Shown: positions 5,991 to 12,644 of the stretch, in pieces
Position numbering within the stretch: position 1 is the first letter of the stretch
Layout: the number at the start of each line of letters is the position of its first letter
From: Acidobacteriota bacterium
GTDB taxonomy: Bacteria; Acidobacteriota; Terriglobia; Terriglobales; Acidobacteriaceae
DNA: 12,644 nt
Direction: 5' to 3'
Assembly (NCBI GenBank): GCA_021810175.1
Contig: JAJZJJ010000032.1
Coordinates: forward strand, 1 to 12,644
Position numbers and translations under genes: made by a program
The notes under the pieces: generated by a model
What the model was told of the DNA's origin: nothing
Databases searched by the model: none
The model's input: the letters and a program-made list of their open reading frames with translations, nothing else

Positions 5991-7067
5991 ATGTTTGAAC
6001 GCCTGGAACAAATCGAAACCCGCTATGAAGAACTGGGCCGCCAGCTGGCCGAGCCCGAAATCATCGCGGACCAGCAGAAATACCAGAAGACCGCCAAGCA
6101 GCACCGCGATCTGGAAGCGGTCGTGGAAAAATTCCGCGAGTACCGCCAGATCCACGAGGGTATCGCCGACGCCCGCGCCATGCTCACCGAAAGTGACCCC
6201 GACATCCGCGCCATGGCCGAAGAAGAGCTCGCCACGCTCGAAGAGCGCCAGCCCAGGATCGAAGAAGAACTCAAGATCCTCCTGCTGCCCAAGGACCCCA
6301 ACGACGAGAAAAACGTCGTCCTCGAAATCCGCGCCGGCACCGGCGGCGACGAAGCCTCGCTCTTCGCCGCGGAAATCTTCCGCATGTACGCCCGCTACGC
6401 CGAACAACGCCGCTGGAAGGTCGAAATCCTCTCCGAATCCGAATCCTCCGTCGGCGGCATGAAGGAAGTCATCGCCATCATCGAGGGCGACCGCGTCTAC
6501 TCGCAGCTCAAATACGAGAGCGGCGTCCATCGCGTCCAGCGCGTCCCCGCCACGGAAACCCAGGGCCGCGTCCACACCTCCGCAGTCACCGTAGCCGTGC
6601 TGCCCGAGGCCGAAGACGTCGACATCAAGATCGAAGCCAAGGACATCCGCATCGACACCTTCTGCTCCTCCGGCCCCGGAGGCCAGTCCGTCAACACCAC
6701 CTACTCGGCCGTCCGCATCACCCACCTGCCCACCAACACCGTGGTTAGCTGCCAGGACGAAAAATCCCAGATCAAAAACCGCGAAAAGGCCATGCGCGTC
6801 CTCCGCTCGCGCCTCTATGAAATGGAAATGGAGCGCCAGCAGCAGGAACTCGCCAAGGAGCGCAAATCGCAGGTCGGCTCCGGCGACCGCAGCGAGAAAA
6901 TCCGCACCTACAACTTCCCGCAGAACCGCCTCACCGACCACCGCATCGGCCTCACCCTCCACCAGCTCACTGAGGTCATGCAGGGCCGCCTCCAGCCGGT
7001 CATCGATGCCCTCACCGCGCACTTCAACGCCGAGCGCCTCAAGGCCGACGCCGAAGCCACGGTCTAA
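5991..7067 (+). CDS. prfA: Peptide chain release factor 1 (RF1)
   Basis: Terminates translation at UAA and UAG in the ribosomal A site. The 358-aa length is typical (E. coli 360). The stop-codon recognition tripeptide is PAT at 186-188 within [17 protein letters not shown], the RF1 form (RF2 has SPF). The peptidyl-hydrolysis motif GGQ is at 230-232 within [18 protein letters not shown], and Q232 is the target of PrmC. The N-terminal coiled-coil domain (about 1-110) and the conserved [15 protein letters not shown] (112-126) are intact. The ATG at 5991 has GGAG at 5975-5978, a rather long 12-nt gap. A longer in-frame reading starting at 5805 adds Pro/Ser-rich sequence and overlaps the previous gene, so it is rejected. 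prmC follows after 4 nt, a common arrangement in bacteria. Confidence 0.97.
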   Translation: MFERLEQIETRYEELGRQLAEPEIIADQQKYQKTAKQHRDLEAVVEKFREYRQIHEGIADARAMLTESDPDIRAMAEEELATLEERQPRIEEELKILLLPKDPNDEKNVVLEIRAGTGGDEASLFAAEIFRMYARYAEQRRWKVEILSESESSVGGMKEVIAIIEGDRVYSQLKYESGVHRVQRVPATETQGRVHTSAVTVAVLPEAEDVDIKIEAKDIRIDTFCSSGPGGQSVNTTYSAVRITHLPTNTVVSCQDEKSQIKNREKAMRVLRSRLYEMEMERQQQELAKERKSQVGSGDRSEKIRTYNFPQNRLTDHRIGLTLHQLTEVMQGRLQPVIDALTAHFNAERLKADAEATV

Positions 7068-7071
7068 CCCT

Positions 7072-7914
7072 ATGTCACCCGCAACCGCTGGTGAGGCGCT
7101 CACCCTCGCCACCCAGCGCCTCGCCAGCCTGCCCACAGCCCGCCGCGACGCCGAACTCCTGCTTCTCCACACCCTCGGCGATCCAGAAAAGCACACCCGC
7201 GCCTGGCTCCTCACGCACCCCGAAGCCGAAATCACCCCCGCCCAGCTCACCCACTACGAAACCCTCCTCGCCCGCCGCGCCCGCCACGAGCCCATCCAGT
7301 ACATCACCGGCCGGCAGGAATTCTACGGCCTCACCCTCCGCGTCACGCCCGCCGTCCTCATCCCCCGCCCTGAAACCGAACACCTCGTCGAAGCCGCGCT
7401 CGCCCGCATCCCTGCCGATGTCCCCACCCGCATCCTCGATGTCGGCACCGGCTCCGGCGCCATCGCCATCGCGCTGGCCGCGCATCGGCCCCACGCCATC
7501 CTCACCGCCGTCGACTCATCCCCCGCCGCGCTCGCTGTCGCCCGCGAAAACGCCGCCGCGCACCACGTCGCCATCCGCTTCGTCGAGTCCGACCTGCTCT
7601 CGGCCCTGCCCAACGAAAATTTTGACCTCATCGTCTCCAACCCGCCCTATGTCTCCGCCGGCGAATCCCTGGAGCCCCAGGTCCGCGACTTCGAACCCCA
7701 CTCCGCCCTCTTCGCCGGTGAATCGGGCCTCGAAATCTACCGCCGCCTCATCCCGCAAGCTCAAAATGCGCTCGTCCCCGGCGGCTGGCTCCTCATGGAA
7801 ATCGGCCACGGCCAGCAGCAACCCCTCGCGACGCTCCTCTCCGGCTGGCGAAACCTTGCCTTCCTGCCCGACCTTCAGGGCATCCCTCGCATTGTCTTCG
7901 CGCAAAAGCCGTAA
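7072..7914 (+). CDS. prmC: Release factor glutamine methyltransferase PrmC (HemK)
   Basis: SAM-dependent methyltransferase that methylates the Gln of the GGQ motif of RF1 and RF2. The 280-aa product has the PrmC N-terminal helical domain (about 1-75) with ARRDAELLLLHTLG, the linker signature PIQYITGRQEFYGL (74-87), and PRPETE at 98-103. The SAM-binding motif is ILDVGTGSGAIAIAL (121-135), with a D148 in the next strand. The substrate-binding NPPY is at 190-193 in LIVSNPPYVS. The start ATG 7072 comes 4 nt after the prfA stop and has no clear Shine-Dalgarno, so translation is probably coupled to prfA. Its natural substrate is encoded immediately upstream. The stop codon overlaps a TAAAAT box that may belong to the next gene. 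Confidence 0.96.
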   Translation: MSPATAGEALTLATQRLASLPTARRDAELLLLHTLGDPEKHTRAWLLTHPEAEITPAQLTHYETLLARRARHEPIQYITGRQEFYGLTLRVTPAVLIPRPETEHLVEAALARIPADVPTRILDVGTGSGAIAIALAAHRPHAILTAVDSSPAALAVARENAAAHHVAIRFVESDLLSALPNENFDLIVSNPPYVSAGESLEPQVRDFEPHSALFAGESGLEIYRRLIPQAQNALVPGGWLLMEIGHGQQQPLATLLSGWRNLAFLPDLQGIPRIVFAQKP

Positions 7915-7917
7915 AAT
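7912..7917 (+). promoter_or_regulatory. Possible -10 box overlapping the prmC stop codon
   Basis: TAAAAT, identical to the box ahead of prfA and in the same GTAAAAT context, includes the TAA stop of prmC. A transcript from here would have a leader of about 70 nt before the aminopeptidase start at 7992. No -35 element at proper spacing is clear. A second AT-rich candidate, AATAAT at 7968-7973, lies nearer the gene. Confidence 0.3.
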
Positions 7918-7977
7918 GCTCGGTGCCCCGCCGGACGATGCCACACTCGCCCCTCCGCACAATGGTGAATAATGACA

Positions 7978-7984
7978 AAAGGAG
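7978..7984 (+). promoter_or_regulatory. Strong ribosome binding site fixing the aminopeptidase start
   Basis: AAAGGAG, followed by a 7-nt gap to ATG 7992. It is the best Shine-Dalgarno in the window. It rules out upstream in-frame starts such as ATG 7938, which lack any such motif. Confidence 0.8.
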
Positions 7985-7991
7985 TATTTCC

Positions 7992-9257
7992 ATGAGTTCT
8001 GTTGCCACAGCGCCCCAGACCACGCTCACGTTTGAAGAAAAACTCGACCGCCTCGCCAAAGTCGCGGTTGAGGTCGGGCTTGGCCTCCAGGAAGGCCAGG
8101 AGATGGTCCTCACCTCCACCGTGGACGCCCTGCCGCTGGTGCGCCGCGTCACCGCCCACGCCTACCAGGCTGGCGCGAACCTCGTCACCACGCTCCTCGC
8201 CGATGAGCCCTCCTCGCTGCTGCGCTACCAGCACGCCCGCAATGAAAGCTTTGACGCCGCCGCCGACTGGCTCTATGAGGGGATGGCACAGGCCTACCGC
8301 AACGGCGCCGCCCGTCAGGCCATCTACTGCTCCAATCCCGCGCTGCTGGCCAAAGAGGACCCCGAAAAAGTCAGCCGCGCCAATCGCGCCATGTCCAGGG
8401 CCTACCGCCCCGCCATGGAACAGATCACCAAGTTCAACATCAACTGGAACATCATCGCCGCCGCCACGCCCGACTGGGCACAGCTCGTCTTCCCCGGCAT
8501 TCCCGTCGATCAGGCTGTCGAAAAGCTCTGGAACGCCATCTTTACCGCCTGCCGCATCGACCAGCCCGACCCCGTCGCCGCATGGAAGGCCCACGACGCC
8601 AACCTGCACAAACGCGCCGACTTCATGAACGCAAGGCGCTTCCATGCCCTGCAATACCACGGCCCCGGCACCAACCTCAAAGTCGGCCTCGCCGACGATC
8701 ACAAGTGGCTCGGCGGCGGCAGCTTCGCCCATAACGGCGTCTACTGCATCCCCAACATGCCCACCGAGGAAATCTTCACCACGCCCCACAAGAACCGCAC
8801 CGAGGGCACCGTCCGCAGCACCAAGCCCCTTTCCCATCAGGGCACGCTCATCAAGGACATCGAGGTCCGCTTCGAGAATGGCCGCATTGTCGAAGCCCAC
8901 GCCTCCGCCGGAGAATCCGTCCTGCAGAAGATGATCGACACCGACGAAGGTGGCCGCCGCCTCGGCGAGGTCGCCCTCGTGCCCCACTCCTCGCCCATCT
9001 CCGCCAGCGGCATCCTTTTCTACAACACGCTTTTCGACGAAAACGCCGCCTGCCACATCGCTCTCGGCCAGGCTTACAGCACCTGCATCGAAAACGGCGA
9101 AAACATGAAGCCCGAAGAGCTCGCCGCACGCGGTGCCAACGAAAGCCTCATCCACGTCGACTGGATGATCGGCTCCGGCGAAATCGACATCGACGGCCTG
9201 CATGCCGACGGCAAAACCGAGCCGCTCATGCGCAAGGGCGAATGGGTCGCCGAATAA
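7992..9257 (+). CDS. M29-family metallo-aminopeptidase (AmpS / aminopeptidase T type)
   Basis: Cytoplasmic dinuclear-metal aminopeptidase that removes N-terminal residues from peptides; the 421-aa length is close to the family norm of about 410. The catalytic half holds the expected metal-ligand motifs: NMPTEEIFTTPH (255-266, Glu259/260), AGESVLQKM (306-314, Glu308), LGEVALVPHSS (324-334, Glu326 and His332), ENAACHIALGQAY (350-362, His355) and IHVDWMIGS (387-395, His388 and Asp390). The motif YHGPGTNLKVGL (222-233) is also typical of the family. No signal peptide is present, so the substrates are intracellular peptides. It probably has its own promoter rather than depending on prfA-prmC, given the 77-nt gap and strong RBS. 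A weak hairpin follows the stop. Exact cleavage preference cannot be told. Confidence 0.95.
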   Translation: MSSVATAPQTTLTFEEKLDRLAKVAVEVGLGLQEGQEMVLTSTVDALPLVRRVTAHAYQAGANLVTTLLADEPSSLLRYQHARNESFDAAADWLYEGMAQAYRNGAARQAIYCSNPALLAKEDPEKVSRANRAMSRAYRPAMEQITKFNINWNIIAAATPDWAQLVFPGIPVDQAVEKLWNAIFTACRIDQPDPVAAWKAHDANLHKRADFMNARRFHALQYHGPGTNLKVGLADDHKWLGGGSFAHNGVYCIPNMPTEEIFTTPHKNRTEGTVRSTKPLSHQGTLIKDIEVRFENGRIVEAHASAGESVLQKMIDTDEGGRRLGEVALVPHSSPISASGILFYNTLFDENAACHIALGQAYSTCIENGENMKPEELAARGANESLIHVDWMIGSGEIDIDGLHADGKTEPLMRKGEWVAE

Positions 9258-9269
9258 CGCTCATCTTGC

Positions 9270-9305
9270 GCGCGCTCCCGGGCATCAAAATGTTTAGGAG
9301 CGCGC
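9270..9305 (+). terminator. Possible hairpin terminator after the aminopeptidase
   Basis: GCGCGCTCC (9270-9278) pairs perfectly with GGAGCGCGC (9297-9305), a 9-bp GC-rich stem with an 18-nt loop, 12 nt after the stop codon. The tail is only ATTTA, so termination would be weak or Rho-assisted. It may instead be an mRNA-stabilising stem or a regulatory palindrome for the permease gene that follows. Confidence 0.4.
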
Positions 9306-9368
9306 ATTTACCTTGGTTTAGCCGCAAATTTGCACCCTGCGGCGCATTCCGAGCATAGATACAAATAC

Positions 9369-10631
9369 ATGGCAGCCCCGACCCAGAGAAGTTTCGAGAA
9401 AACCTTGGCCAGCGCGAAGCGCACCATGGGCATGAGCGAAATCATGCACATCGCGGTGGACAGCTTCCGCGCCAGCAAGGTGCGTTTCGCTCTCACCGCT
9501 CTCGGTATGGTCATCGGCTCCATGTCGCTGATCCTCGTCGTCACCATCGCCCTCACCGGCAAGCAGTACATCCTGCACGAAATCGAAAGCATCGGCACCA
9601 ACTGGATCGATCTCGAATACGCCGGCGGCGGCGGCGGCACCGTCAGTAATTACCACACCGACTACCTCCGCCTCGGCGACATGCGCGCCGTCGATGAGGC
9701 CCTCCCGGAAATCGCCGCCTCCTCGCCCATCCTGCAGATGCACGATCGCATCAACATCGGCAGCGGCGTCCAGCAGGACGTCCTCGTCCTCGGTGTCATG
9801 CCGCCCTACCGCCAGATCCGCAACCTCAAGATCACCACCGGGCGATTCTTCGACGACGAAGACGAAAACACCCACGAGAAGGTCGCCGACATCACTATTC
9901 CGCTCGCCAAGCAGATGTATGGCAGCGCCGACGCCGCCATCAATCAGACCTTCCAGATCAGCGGCATCCCCTTCACCATCGTCGGAACCTTCGAGGAGAG
10001 CGTAAATACCTTCGGACAGTCGGAAATTCGCGACAAGACCATCCTCATCCCCTACTCCGTCGCACGCTACTTCACCGGCACGGACTACGTGCAGGACATC
10101 TTCTTCTCCACCCGCGACCGTGCTGATGTCGAAGCCACCGCCAAGCAGATCGTCAAGATCGTCAAAGCCCGCCACCAGCCCAACTCCGTCTACACGGCCT
10201 CCACGCTCACCCAGCTCATCACCGTCGCCGGAGTCATTGCCAACGCCCTCACCGTCATCCTGCTGCTCATCTCCGCCATAACACTGGCCGTCGGCGGCGT
10301 CGGCATCATGAACATCATGCTGGCCACCGTGCGCTCCCGCATTCGCGAAATTGGCATCCGCAAGGCCCTCGGCGCAACTGCCCACGAAATCCGCCTGCAA
10401 TTCCTTCTTGAGGCCATCATGATTTCGCTCGCCGGCGGAGCCGTCGGGTCGGCCATCGGCATTGCTCTGCCGCTTTCCGCCCGCTTCTTCACCTCGTTTC
10501 ATATCCCCATCTCGGGGTGGTCCGTCGTCATCGCCATGGGTACCTCCACCCTCGTCGGCATCATCTTCGGTACCCTCCCCGCCAACCGCGCCGCCCATCT
10601 CGATCCCGTCGAATCCCTCAAGTACGAGTAG
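9369..10631 (+). CDS. ABC transporter permease, MacB/FtsX type
   Basis: Inner-membrane permease of the type VII (MacB-like) ABC family, which uses ATP to drive mechanical work across the membrane (export of toxins, lipoproteins or signals) rather than classical transport. From ATG 9369 it has 420 aa: a short cytoplasmic N-terminus, a first membrane segment in RFALTALGMVIGSMSLILVV, and a periplasmic MacB core domain of about 220 residues. Three C-terminal membrane helices form the FtsX domain, with the conserved GGVGIMNIML and the coupling segment REIGIRKALGA. It is a single-unit permease, not the duplicated acidobacterial ADOP form of about 800 aa. No ATPase or membrane-fusion partner is adjacent. 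The start is uncertain: no good RBS is present, and ATGs at 9426 and 9432 are plausible alternatives. Confidence 0.92.
   Translation: MAAPTQRSFEKTLASAKRTMGMSEIMHIAVDSFRASKVRFALTALGMVIGSMSLILVVTIALTGKQYILHEIESIGTNWIDLEYAGGGGGTVSNYHTDYLRLGDMRAVDEALPEIAASSPILQMHDRINIGSGVQQDVLVLGVMPPYRQIRNLKITTGRFFDDEDENTHEKVADITIPLAKQMYGSADAAINQTFQISGIPFTIVGTFEESVNTFGQSEIRDKTILIPYSVARYFTGTDYVQDIFFSTRDRADVEATAKQIVKIVKARHQPNSVYTASTLTQLITVAGVIANALTVILLLISAITLAVGGVGIMNIMLATVRSRIREIGIRKALGATAHEIRLQFLLEAIMISLAGGAVGSAIGIALPLSARFFTSFHIPISGWSVVIAMGTSTLVGIIFGTLPANRAAHLDPVESLKYE
9624..9638 (+). repeat. GGC x5 microsatellite inside the permease gene
   Basis: Five tandem GGC triplets encode a run of five glycines near the start of the periplasmic domain (the YAGGGGGTVS segment). 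The length is a multiple of three, so unit gain or loss would change the glycine linker without shifting the frame. Confidence 0.85.
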
Positions 10632-10663
10632 CCTTACCCGCGCCATTTCTATCAGCTTTGCTC

Positions 10664-10669
10664 TAGAAT
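10664..10669 (+). promoter_or_regulatory. Possible -10 box of the DPP-IV-like gene
   Basis: TAGAAT matches TATAAT at 5 of 6 positions in the 83-nt gap between the permease and the peptidase genes. A start near 10676 would give a leader of about 40 nt carrying the GGAG at 10705. No convincing -35 is seen at proper spacing. Confidence 0.35.
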
Positions 10670-10704
10670 CTTCTTTCGCCTCCCCACGCGAAACTTCTCT
10701 TTCT

Positions 10705-10708
10705 GGAG
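10705..10708 (+). promoter_or_regulatory. Ribosome binding site that fixes a second TTG start
   Basis: GGAG followed by a 6-nt gap to TTG 10715. No ATG or GTG in this frame lies nearby upstream, and the TTG opens directly into a signal sequence. It has the same SD-to-TTG spacing as the nucleoside hydrolase at 4814. Confidence 0.7.
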
Positions 10709-10714
10709 CTCGCC

Positions 10715-12644
10715 TTGATCCGCAAAGCTGCTTCTCTCGCCCTGGCTCTTACGCTCGCCGCCGGCTGTTCGCCCTCACTGTACGCGCAACAGGCCAAACT
10801 CCAAAAGATCAAGCCATGGACCGTCAGAGCCATCTGGGGCAGCGGCAGCCCTACCGGCTCGGCCCCCTCGCAGATCTACTGGGCTCCGGACTCAAAACAG
10901 GTCACCTACCTCGACGGTAAAAACAATCTCCGTGAATTCGTCGTTGGCGGGGCTACCGCCCGCATCGTCATTCCCGCCTCAACGCTCAATCCCATCCTCA
11001 ACGTCCACCTCACCGAGCAGGACCGCGACCACCGCAACCGCTACGGCGAGCCCGACTACATCTGGGCGCCGGACTCAAAGCAGATCCTCTTTGACACCAA
11101 CGGCAAGCTCTGGCTCTTCAATCTCAAAGACGCAAAAGGCCAACAGGTCGGCAACACCGGCATGGAGAGCGGCGACAATCCCCAGTTCTCGCCCAACGGC
11201 AACTACATCTCCTACATCCGCGACAACGACGTTTTCGTGCAGCCCGCGCACGACGGCTCCCATGCCCGCGCGCTCACCCACACCGGCTCACCCACCGTCC
11301 TCAACGGCGATATTGACTGGGTCTATCTCGAAGAGCTCAACGTCCGCAGCAACTACTTCTGGTCGCCAGACTCGAAAAAGATTGCCTACATGCAGATGAA
11401 CGAGCAGCACGTCCCGCTCTATCCCATTGAAGACTGGATCCCCGTCCACGCGCACATCCAGTGGTGGCAGCGCTATCCGCAGCCCGGCGACCCCAACCCT
11501 GAAGTCCGCGTCGGCGTCGTCCGCGTCGCCGGAGGCCCCACCCGCTGGCTCAACATTCCCATCAGCGAAGGCAACGACTACATCCCGCGCTTCGGCTGGG
11601 TCAACTCAAACGTCGTCTGGGTCGAAACCCTCGACCGCGCCCAGAAGCACGAGAACATTTACTTCGCCAACGTCAACACCGGAGCCGTCAAGCTCGCGCT
11701 CGCCCAGACCGAACCCAAATACTTCAACGACGTCTACACCGTCACCTTCCTCAAAAATGGCCAGTTTCTCGTGCTGAGCTGGCGCGACGGCCACACCCAC
11801 ATCTACCGCTACAGCTACGACATGGTCGACCCCATGGCCGCGCCCGCCCATCTGCTCAACGAAGTCGAGCAAGGCGATTACGAGGTCGAATCCATCCAGT
11901 CCGTCGACGACGCCACCGGAAACATCTACTACATCTCCAACCAGGGCAACCCGGCCCTGCGTCAGATCTGGGCCGTCAACCTCGACGGCAGCCACAAGCA
12001 CCTCGTCTCAAAATTCACCGGCGTCCACCATCCCAAGTTCCCGCCCCACGGCTCCTCTTATATCGACAAGTACTCCAACCGCAGCACGCCGCCCGCCGTC
12101 GCCTTCTGCAATCCGCAGGGCGCCTGCCATCCCTTCTGGAAATCCACACCTATCACCGGCCGCGACCTCCACCCGCCCGTGCTGCTCACCCTCACCGCCG
12201 CTGACGGACACACCACCCTCTACGGCACGCTCATGCTGCCCCAGGGCCATCAGCCCGACCACAGCGTTCCGCTCATCGTCAACCCCTATGGCGGCCCTGC
12301 CGTCGGCACTGCCACCGATAGCTGGGGCGGCAAGGGCTTCTTCTGGGATGAACTCCTCACCGAACACGGTTTCGCCGTGCTCCATGTCGACAATCGTGGC
12401 ATGGGCGGACGCGGACGCGCCTTCGAGCAGGTCTGCTATCACAACTTCGGCCCGCCCGAACTCGCCGACCAGCTCGCCTCCATCGATCAGGTGCTCGCCA
12501 GGTATCCTGAGCTCGATCCCCATCGCCTTGGCTGGTGGGGCTGGAGCTGGGGCGGTACTTTCACCCTCTACGCGCTCTCGCACTCTGACCGCTTCCGCGT
12601 CGGCGTCTCCGTCGCTCCCGTCACCAGTTGGCAGGACTACGACA
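10715..12644 (+). CDS. Exported S9B dipeptidyl-peptidase-IV-like serine peptidase (3' end outside window)
   Basis: Serine exopeptidase that removes N-terminal dipeptides, probably X-Pro type. The reading frame is open from TTG 10715 to the window end (643 residues seen), so the C-terminus is missing. Residues 1-25 are an export signal, MIRK followed by a hydrophobic core. AAGC with Cys18 could be a lipobox; otherwise cleavage after LYA (25) is possible. A beta-propeller domain follows, with repeated YWAPDSK / IWAPDSK / FWSPDSK blade motifs. DWVYLEEL at 201-208 contains the double Glu (E206-E207) that in DPP-IV binds the substrate's free N-terminus. The alpha/beta-hydrolase part shows NPYGGP (Tyr525, oxyanion), VDNRGMGGRGRAF and GWSWGGTF with nucleophile Ser611. 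The catalytic Asp and His would lie beyond the window. It has its own likely promoter and RBS, 83 nt after the permease gene. Confidence 0.95.
   Translation, partial: MIRKAASLALALTLAAGCSPSLYAQQAKLQKIKPWTVRAIWGSGSPTGSAPSQIYWAPDSKQVTYLDGKNNLREFVVGGATARIVIPASTLNPILNVHLTEQDRDHRNRYGEPDYIWAPDSKQILFDTNGKLWLFNLKDAKGQQVGNTGMESGDNPQFSPNGNYISYIRDNDVFVQPAHDGSHARALTHTGSPTVLNGDIDWVYLEELNVRSNYFWSPDSKKIAYMQMNEQHVPLYPIEDWIPVHAHIQWWQRYPQPGDPNPEVRVGVVRVAGGPTRWLNIPISEGNDYIPRFGWVNSNVVWVETLDRAQKHENIYFANVNTGAVKLALAQTEPKYFNDVYTVTFLKNGQFLVLSWRDGHTHIYRYSYDMVDPMAAPAHLLNEVEQGDYEVESIQSVDDATGNIYYISNQGNPALRQIWAVNLDGSHKHLVSKFTGVHHPKFPPHGSSYIDKYSNRSTPPAVAFCNPQGACHPFWKSTPITGRDLHPPVLLTLTAADGHTTLYGTLMLPQGHQPDHSVPLIVNPYGGPAVGTATDSWGGKGFFWDELLTEHGFAVLHVDNRGMGGRGRAFEQVCYHNFGPPELADQLASIDQVLARYPELDPHRLGWWGWSWGGTFTLYALSHSDRFRVGVSVAPVTSWQDYD

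Noticed and set aside
5961..7250. 429-residue open frame on the - strand opposite prfA and prmC
   Set aside because: Gly/Asp/Val-rich shadow spanning two recognised genes, with no family motif.
7875..9203. 442-residue open frame on the - strand opposite the aminopeptidase
   Set aside because: Antisense shadow; the + strand carries all M29 metal-ligand motifs and a strong RBS.
9330..9368. TTG 9330 as start of the permease
   Set aside because: It adds 13 polar His/Arg-rich residues with no ribosome binding site; ATG 9369 or later is more likely.
9318..10646. 442-residue open frame on the - strand opposite the permease
   Set aside because: Acidic Gly/Asp-rich shadow; the + strand has the FtsX-domain motifs and hydrophobic helices.
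10462..10920. 152-residue + strand frame across the permease end and the peptidase start
   Set aside because: Low-complexity Ser/Pro-rich out-of-frame shadow; the true frame here begins at TTG 10715.

Overview
The window looks like ordinary chromosome from a GC-rich bacterium, most likely an acidobacterium of the Terriglobia (Acidobacteriaceae) type. That assignment is inferred from the flavour of the HslU, HslV and release-factor proteins, the codon use and the gene content; no 16S rRNA or other formal marker is present. I see no insertion sequence, phage gene, integrase, tRNA, rRNA or CRISPR array.

Layout. Positions 1-291 are non-coding and relatively AT-rich. A 173-residue protein of unknown function follows (292-813, +). 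It converges on the hslVU protease operon (hslV 2467-3084 and hslU 874-2439, both -) across a strong bidirectional terminator at 822-860. A divergent intergenic region (3085-3300) separates hslV from a small one-pass membrane protein of DUF3592 type (3301-3789, +). All remaining genes are on the + strand: a cation diffusion facilitator (3856-4800); a secreted nucleoside hydrolase starting at TTG 13 nt after it (4814-5818); release factor 1 prfA (5991-7067) and its methyltransferase prmC 4 nt later (7072-7914); an M29-family metallo-aminopeptidase (7992-9257); a MacB/FtsX-type ABC permease without an adjacent ATPase (9369-10631); and an S9 dipeptidyl-peptidase-IV-like exopeptidase that starts at TTG 10715 and runs off the window end.

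How the genes work together. Two groups are true functional units: HslV (protease chambers) with HslU (its unfoldase), and RF1 with PrmC, which methylates the Gln of the RF1 GGQ motif. The peptidases and the nucleoside hydrolase suggest turnover of peptides and nucleosides, with the nucleoside hydrolase and the DPP-IV-like enzyme predicted to be exported. The CDF/nucleoside-hydrolase pair is tightly spaced, but its shared logic is unknown.

I found no convincing new multi-gene system. The points most worth a second look are a 31-residue extension before the catalytic threonine of HslV, two insertions in HslU, an 11-codon upstream ORF ending in the RF1-specific codon UAG just ahead of prfA, several -10 boxes placed so close to start codons that leaderless transcription is likely, and a C-over-G skew of the + strand that persists whichever strand is coding.
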